From: an uncultured Nocardiaceae bacterium | GTDB taxonomy: Bacteria > Actinomycetota > Actinomycetes > Mycobacteriales > Mycobacteriaceae | NCBI GenBank assembly: GCA_936936565.1 | Contig: CAKZIX010000169.1 | Location: forward strand, 1-26,215 | Length of the DNA stretch: 26,215 bases | Direction of reading: 5' to 3' | Shown here: in pieces, positions 23,001 to 26,215 of the stretch | How positions within the stretch are numbered: position 1 is the stretch's first letter | Layout of the letters: each line of letters begins with the position of its first letter | Translations under genes and position numbers: made by a program | The notes under the pieces: generated by a model | Seen by the model: only the letters and a program-made list of their open reading frames with translations | Told to the model about the DNA's origin: nothing | Databases searched by the model: none

Positions 23001-23713
23001 ACCTCGAGATCCCCCGCGGCGCCACCGTCGCGCTCGTCGGCAAGACGGGTGCCGGCAAGTCCACACTGGTCAAACTCATCGCACGCTTCTACGACCCGAC
23101 GCGCGGCGCGGTCCGCGCCGACGGCGTCGACCTGCGCGACTACCGGCTGGCCGACTATCGGCACCGGCTCGGTGTGGTGCCGCAGGAGGCGCATCTGTTC
23201 ACCGGCGATATCGCGAGCAACATCGCCTTCGGCAAACCCACTGCGACGCGCGCGGAAATCGAGGCCGCCGTGCAGGCGGTGGGCGCGTTGCCCGTCATAG
23301 CCGCGCTGCCGCAGGGCATGCGCACTCGGGTCGGCGAACGCGGGCAGGGGCTGTCGGCGGGGCAGCGTCAGTTGGTCGCGCTGGCTCGTGCGGAATTGGT
23401 CGACCCGGACATCCTGCTCCTCGACGAGGCCACCGCCACCCTCGATCCCGCCACCGAACGCCAGGTGCTCGACGCCAGCCGGGCGGTAACCAGACGCCGC
23501 ACCTCGATCGTCGTGGCGCATCGCCTGGCCACCGCGGCTGCGGCCGACCTCGTCGTGGTGGTCGACCACGGGCGCATCGTCGAAAAGGGCTCCCACGCAG
23601 AGCTTGTCGAGGCGGGCGGGCCGTACGCACAGCTGTGGAATGCGTCACAGCAAACGGCGAGGAATAAGGTGGAGGTCGGCGCTGTCATACCTGAGCTCGG
23701 CCTGCAACGTTGA
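20051..23713 (+). CDS. Fused heterodimer-type ABC exporter (TMD-NBD-TMD-NBD)
   Basis: A 1220-residue single-chain ABC exporter formed by two half-transporters in tandem. The first membrane domain covers about residues 15-310 and the first ATPase about 335-580: Walker A GPAGAGKT (K375), LSGGQRQ, Walker B VLDDATSAID with D498 where the catalytic glutamate should be, and H-loop LAHRRS. A linker of roughly 60-70 residues leads to the second membrane domain (about 640-935). The second ATPase follows (about 960-1210): Walker A GKTGAGKS (K1003), LSAGQRQ, Walker B LLLDEATATLD (D1125, E1126), and VAHRLA. One degenerate and one consensus site is the arrangement known for heterodimeric multidrug exporters such as BmrCD and TM287/288. 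A drug, lipid or peptide could be exported. Confidence 0.93.
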   Translation: MTRPGWIRRLWGQCWEHRGLTVGTMLATLCGALLAIAAPLLTKAAVDAATTGAVHRIAPVAGLLALFGALLWAATYARRMLAGRLALAVQHSLRLGLLGSLQRLDGQGQDRIRTGQVVSRSISDLQQVYGLLAMLPMSLGSLVQFVLALAVMTVLSPLLTLAALLIVPLVAAVVFVVRPQVFAATWSAQQQAGHLAQHVEETVTGVRIVKGFGQEARSVDVLEQHGRALYAHRMRAARINARFTPPLSALPQLGLVGVIALGGYLALHGNVTVGTFLAFSAYVTTMTSTTRQLSSIVITAQLSRAAVERVYEVLDTEPEVADPTTPEALPDGPLGIEFRGVTFGFDADRPVLDGLELRVAPGETVAIVGPAGAGKTALSLLLGRFYAPRTGRIALGGVDVARVRATELREAVALVFDEPFLFSDTVAANIALGKPEATAAEIRAAARLAAADGFIDELPDGYDTVVGERGLTLSGGQRQRIALARALLLAPRVLVLDDATSAIDAVTESAIFDRLRPRLAARGEADHHTPPTTLILAHRRSTLLLADRVAVLDGGRIADIGTLDELESRGALSFDRSLAGPDLWPDSEAPQHSSPLGMAASPKLQATIDALPAATEVPHLDGAALRAPDPDFALRRMIAPIRWLLVALVACLAADSAISVAFPSVVRYAIDNGVVPRAGSAIVAASALGVVLVLVDLAIVAVMTVLTARAGERVLFTLRVRSYAHLQRLGLDYYEREMSGRIMARMTTDIDALSTFIQTGLSTSVVSVLTLVGISVALLSTDLTLGLVALAAVPPLAVATVVFRKVSSSAYTTARERISVVNADFQENIAGLRAAQAYRREAFAAQRFAERADSYRRARLRSQRAIATYFPFVAMLSDLALAAVIFVGAHQVARGDITPGVLVAAVLYLSLLFGPIQQLSSVFDGYQQARVGLRRIGDLLRTPTAVDAREAGIPIAGHLRGAVTFDDVCFRYSDTAAPALCDIDLEIPRGATVALVGKTGAGKSTLVKLIARFYDPTRGAVRADGVDLRDYRLADYRHRLGVVPQEAHLFTGDIASNIAFGKPTATRAEIEAAVQAVGALPVIAALPQGMRTRVGERGQGLSAGQRQLVALARAELVDPDILLLDEATATLDPATERQVLDASRAVTRRRTSIVVAHRLATAAAADLVVVVDHGRIVEKGSHAELVEAGGPYAQLWNASQQTARNKVEVGAVIPELGLQR

Positions 23714-23739
23714 CCGACAGCGATTGTTGGGACATCGTC

Positions 23740-23756
23740 CGCGCCCGCCGGGCGCG
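23740..23756 (+). terminator. GC hairpin after the ABC exporter gene (possible terminator)
   Basis: CGCGCCC (23740-23746), GCC loop, GGGCGCG (23750-23756) forms a perfect 7-bp stem 27 bp past the exporter stop. It is not followed by a U-tract, so termination is only possible, in the manner proposed for some actinobacterial hairpins. It lies just before the kgd promoter candidate. Confidence 0.35.
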
Positions 23757-23762
23757 TAGGAC

Positions 23763-23768
23763 TAGCCT
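23763..23768 (+). promoter_or_regulatory. -10 hexamer TAGCCT upstream of kgd
   Basis: TAGCCT matches TANNNT and would give a leader of about 48 nt before the GTG at 23823. An A/G-rich stretch AAAGAAGG (about 23803-23810) precedes the start at a rather long distance. Confidence 0.35.
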
Positions 23769-23822
23769 CAACGCTGAGGACGTGCGATTGCTTCTGCGAT
23801 GGGAAAGAAGGCGAGATCTGCC

Positions 23823-26215
23823 GTGGGCGTATCAGCAGCACAGTTCGGGCAGAACCAGTGGTTGGTCGACGAGATGTACCAGCGGTTCAAGGAGGATCCG
23901 TCCTCCGTGGACGCCAGCTGGCACGAGTTCCTGACCGACTACTCCCCCGACTCGGGCGGCGACGGCGCCGCAACTCAGCCCGCCGCCCCGGCCAAGGAGC
24001 CCGCGCAGGCCCCGGCCGCCGCCGCGCCCGCCCCGGCCAAGGAGCCCGCCGCCAAGGCACCGGCGCCCGCCAAGGCACCGGCCGCTGCGGAACCCGCATC
24101 GAAGCCGGCCGCGAAACCCGCTGCGGCACAAGCACCTGCGGCCGAGTCCGCGCCCACCGAGCGCGCCCCCAAGAGCACGCCCGCCCCGACGTCGAACGCC
24201 GCCCCGGCGCGTCCGGCCGTGCCGGCCGCCGCCGGTGATTCCAACACGGTGCTGCGCGGGCCCGCCGGCGCCATCGTGAAGAACATGTCGGCGTCGCTGA
24301 GCATCCCGACGGCCACCAGCGTGCGCGCCATCCCGGCCAAGCTGATGATCGACAACCGCCTCGTGGTGAACAACCACCTCGCCCGTACCCGCGGCGGCAA
24401 GATCAGCTTCACGCACCTGCTGGGTTATGCGATCGTGCAGGGAATCAAGGCCTTCCCCAACATGAATCGGCATTTCTCCGAGATCGACGGCAAGCCGAAC
24501 GCGGTCGCCCCGGCGCACACCAACCTGGGTCTGGCCATCGACCTGAAGGGCAAGGACGGCAACCGCACGCTGGTCGTCGCGGCGATCAAGAACTGCGAAA
24601 CCATGGGTTTCGCCGAGTTCCACGCCGCCTACGAAGACGTGGTGCGCCGCGCCCGCGAAGGCAAGCTCACCGCAGAAGACTTCCAGGGCGTCACCATCTC
24701 GCTCACCAACCCGGGCACCATCGGCACCGTGCACTCGGTGCCGCGGCTGATGCCGGGCCAGGGTGCCATCATCGGCGCGGGCGCGATGGAGTATCCGGCG
24801 GAGTTCCAGGGTGCCAGCGACGAGCGGATCGCCGATCTGGCGGTCGGCAAGCTGATGACGCTGACGTCCACCTACGACCACCGCATCATCCAGGGCGCCG
24901 AGTCGGGCGATTTCCTGCGCACGCTGCACAACCTGCTCATCAGCGACGAGTTCTTCGACGAGATCTTCCACGCGATGGGTGTGCCCTACGAGCCGGTGCG
25001 CTGGCGCAAAGACATGCGCGAGCGCGGCGTGGACAAGAGCACCCGCGTGCTGGAAATCATTGCGGCGTACCGCAACCGCGGCCACCTCATGGCGGACACC
25101 GATCCGCTGCGGCTGGTCGCGGACCGTTTCCGCAGCCACCCGGACCTCGACGTCACCACGCACGGGCTCACGCTGTGGGACCTGGACCGGGTGTTCAACG
25201 TGGGCGGGTTCAACGGCCAGGAGCGCATGAAACTGCGCGAGGTGCTGTCGATCCTGCGCGACAGCTACTGCCGCCACGTCGGTGTCGAGTACATGCACAT
25301 CCTCGAGCCCGAGCAGCTGCGCTGGATCCAGGAGCGCGTCGAGAAAAAGCACGTCAAGCCCACCGTGGCGGCGCAGAAGTACATCCTGTCCAAACTCAAC
25401 GCCGCCGAGGCCTTCGAGACCTTCCTGCAGACCAAATACGTTGGCCAGAAGCGTTTCTCGCTCGAAGGCGCCGAAGCTGTCATCCCGATGATGGACGGTG
25501 TGATCGACCAGAGCGCCGAGCATGCGCTCGACGAGGTCGTCATCGCCATGCCGCACCGCGGCCGGCTGAACGTGCTCGCCAACATCGTCGGCAAGCCCTA
25601 CAGCAAGATCTTCACCGAGTTCGAGGGCAACATGAACCCGGCCGCCGCGCACGGCTCCGGTGACGTGAAGTACCACCTCGGTGCCGACGGCACCTACATT
25701 CAGATGTTCGGCGACAACGACATTCGCGTCTCGCTCACCGCCAACCCGTCGCACCTGGAAGCGGTGGACCCGGTGCTCGAGGGCCTGGTGCGCGCCAAGC
25801 AGGATCTGCTCGACAAGAAGGACGCCGTCGACGGCTCCGATGCGTTCTCCGTCGTCCCCCTCATGCTGCACGGCGATGCGGCCTTCGCCGGTCAGGGCGT
25901 GGTCGCCGAGACGCTGAACCTGGCGGGGCTGCGCGGCTACCGCGTGGGCGGCACCGTGCACATCGTCGTCAACAACCAGATCGGCTTCACCACCGCGCCG
26001 GAGTACTCGCGTTCCAGCGAATACTGCACCGACATCGCGAAGATGACCGGCGCGCCGATCTTCCACGTCAACGGCGACGACCCGGAGGCGTGCGACTGGG
26101 TGGCGCGCCTGGCCGTCGACTTCCGGCAGGCGTTCCACAAGGACGTCGTGATCGACATGATCTGCTACCGCCGCCGCGGCCACAACGAGGGCGACGACCC
26201 GTCGATGACGCAGCC
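23823..26215 (+). CDS. kgd: Multifunctional 2-oxoglutarate decarboxylase/dehydrogenase E1-E2 component (Kgd), 3' truncated by window edge
   Basis: The TCA-cycle enzyme of Mycobacteriales that decarboxylates 2-oxoglutarate with thiamine diphosphate and supports 2-hydroxy-3-oxoadipate synthesis or, with partner subunits, succinyl-CoA formation. The first 797 of about 1,250 residues are present. Order: FGQNQWLVDEMYQRF N-terminal helix (about 7-21); Ala/Pro/Lys-rich linker (about 45-135); E2-like acyltransferase domain (about 150-385) with the catalytic His in TYDHRIIQGAESG (H353); then the E1 domain with HRGRLNVLANIVGKPYS, GDAAFAGQGVV and the C-terminal-most visible RRRGHNEGDDP. No lipoyl domain is present, as in known Kgd. 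GTG 23823 gives the family's usual beginning; an in-frame ATG at 23799 adds MGKKARSA. GarA-type FHA control is known for homologues. Confidence 0.96.
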   Translation, partial: MGVSAAQFGQNQWLVDEMYQRFKEDPSSVDASWHEFLTDYSPDSGGDGAATQPAAPAKEPAQAPAAAAPAPAKEPAAKAPAPAKAPAAAEPASKPAAKPAAAQAPAAESAPTERAPKSTPAPTSNAAPARPAVPAAAGDSNTVLRGPAGAIVKNMSASLSIPTATSVRAIPAKLMIDNRLVVNNHLARTRGGKISFTHLLGYAIVQGIKAFPNMNRHFSEIDGKPNAVAPAHTNLGLAIDLKGKDGNRTLVVAAIKNCETMGFAEFHAAYEDVVRRAREGKLTAEDFQGVTISLTNPGTIGTVHSVPRLMPGQGAIIGAGAMEYPAEFQGASDERIADLAVGKLMTLTSTYDHRIIQGAESGDFLRTLHNLLISDEFFDEIFHAMGVPYEPVRWRKDMRERGVDKSTRVLEIIAAYRNRGHLMADTDPLRLVADRFRSHPDLDVTTHGLTLWDLDRVFNVGGFNGQERMKLREVLSILRDSYCRHVGVEYMHILEPEQLRWIQERVEKKHVKPTVAAQKYILSKLNAAEAFETFLQTKYVGQKRFSLEGAEAVIPMMDGVIDQSAEHALDEVVIAMPHRGRLNVLANIVGKPYSKIFTEFEGNMNPAAAHGSGDVKYHLGADGTYIQMFGDNDIRVSLTANPSHLEAVDPVLEGLVRAKQDLLDKKDAVDGSDAFSVVPLMLHGDAAFAGQGVVAETLNLAGLRGYRVGGTVHIVVNNQIGFTTAPEYSRSSEYCTDIAKMTGAPIFHVNGDDPEACDWVARLAVDFRQAFHKDVVIDMICYRRRGHNEGDDPSMTQ
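23985..24049 (+). repeat. In-frame 20-bp direct repeats in the kgd linker
   Basis: A 20-bp unit beginning GCCCCGGCCAAGGAG is present at 23985-24004 and 24030-24049, exactly 45 bp (15 codons) apart, encoding repeated APAKEPA. Shorter GCCAAGGCACCGG repeats follow. The linker is a plausible site of length variation by slippage. Confidence 0.6.

Noticed and set aside
21509..23596. 695-codon minus-strand open frame antisense to the second half of the ABC exporter
   Set aside because: Composition typical of an antisense shadow, no motif, and it would need a promoter inside the exporter gene.
23799..23825. ATG at 23799 as the kgd start
   Set aside because: It would add MGKKARSA, which is not the usual family N-terminus, and it has no well-placed ribosome binding site. 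The GTG at 23823 is preferred, but the evidence is modest.
23832..26183. 783-codon minus-strand open frame antisense to kgd
   Set aside because: The opposite strand is unmistakably kgd; the antisense translation has only low-complexity Gly/Arg-rich and His/Val-rich stretches.
1..26215. Search for tRNA, rRNA, CRISPR arrays, insertion sequences, attachment sites and prophage genes
   Set aside because: None could be recognised by eye. No terminal inverted repeats with a transposase and no regularly spaced repeats were seen.

Overview
The window is about 70% G+C, densely packed with short intergenic gaps, and clearly actinobacterial. A Kgd-type 2-oxoglutarate decarboxylase/dehydrogenase, an antigen-85-like mycolyltransferase, an EspC/WXG/EspG type VII secretion set, a PtpB-like phosphatase and a FadD15-like ligase together point to a mycolic-acid-bearing member of the Mycobacteriales, most likely Nocardiaceae (Nocardia/Rhodococcus-like). 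That assignment is inference from gene content. No tRNA, rRNA, CRISPR array, transposase or integrase was seen.

Layout. 1-1003 (+): 3' part of a long-chain fatty-acid-CoA ligase. 1029-3426 (-): three-gene ESX accessory operon (EspC-like, WXG/PPE-like, EspG) joined by 4-bp stop/start overlaps, preceded by a 25-bp inverted repeat. 3562-4203 (-): a small TPR-like gene followed in the same frame by what looks like the C-terminal remnant of an alpha/beta hydrolase. 4240-5265 (-): secreted antigen-85-like esterase. 5422-8835 (+): a three-domain nuclease/RNase H-like/helicase protein. 8842-9462 (-) and 9489-10976 (+): a TetR regulator divergent from a membrane-anchored molybdopterin oxidoreductase. 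10973-11935 (-) and 12015-12788 (+): a TauD-family dioxygenase divergent from a PtpB-like phosphatase. 12753-17560 (-): a co-directional run AraC - VOC - MFS pump - enoyl-CoA hydratase - truncated acyl-CoA-ligase-like protein. 17632-20014 (+): EcsC-like protein, ABC ATPase and ABC-2 permease, all overlapping. 20051-23713 (+): a fused four-domain ABC exporter. 23823-26215 (+): kgd, cut by the window edge.

How the parts relate. The first minus-strand operon supplies a type VII substrate pair with its EspG chaperone, but no secretion machinery is present here. The antigen-85-like enzyme and the FadD15-like ligase fit a mycolate-bearing envelope. The AraC-to-ligase run resembles an inducible unit for handling a small acyl or xenobiotic compound with a matching efflux pump; this is a guess. 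The two ABC systems have separate promoters.

A recurring regulatory theme is that eight start codons (ATG or GTG) lie 6-7 nt downstream of a TANNNT -10 hexamer, which is the architecture of leaderless mRNAs. A ninth has a 5-nt gap. This pattern was used to choose several starts. The most unusual items are the truncated and motif-degenerate AMP-binding protein, the in-frame hydrolase remnant, the internal twin-arginine motif in the molybdopterin protein, the inverted repeat ahead of the ESX operon, the divergent leaderless tetR/oxidoreductase promoter with its operator-like repeat, and the composite nuclease-helicase.
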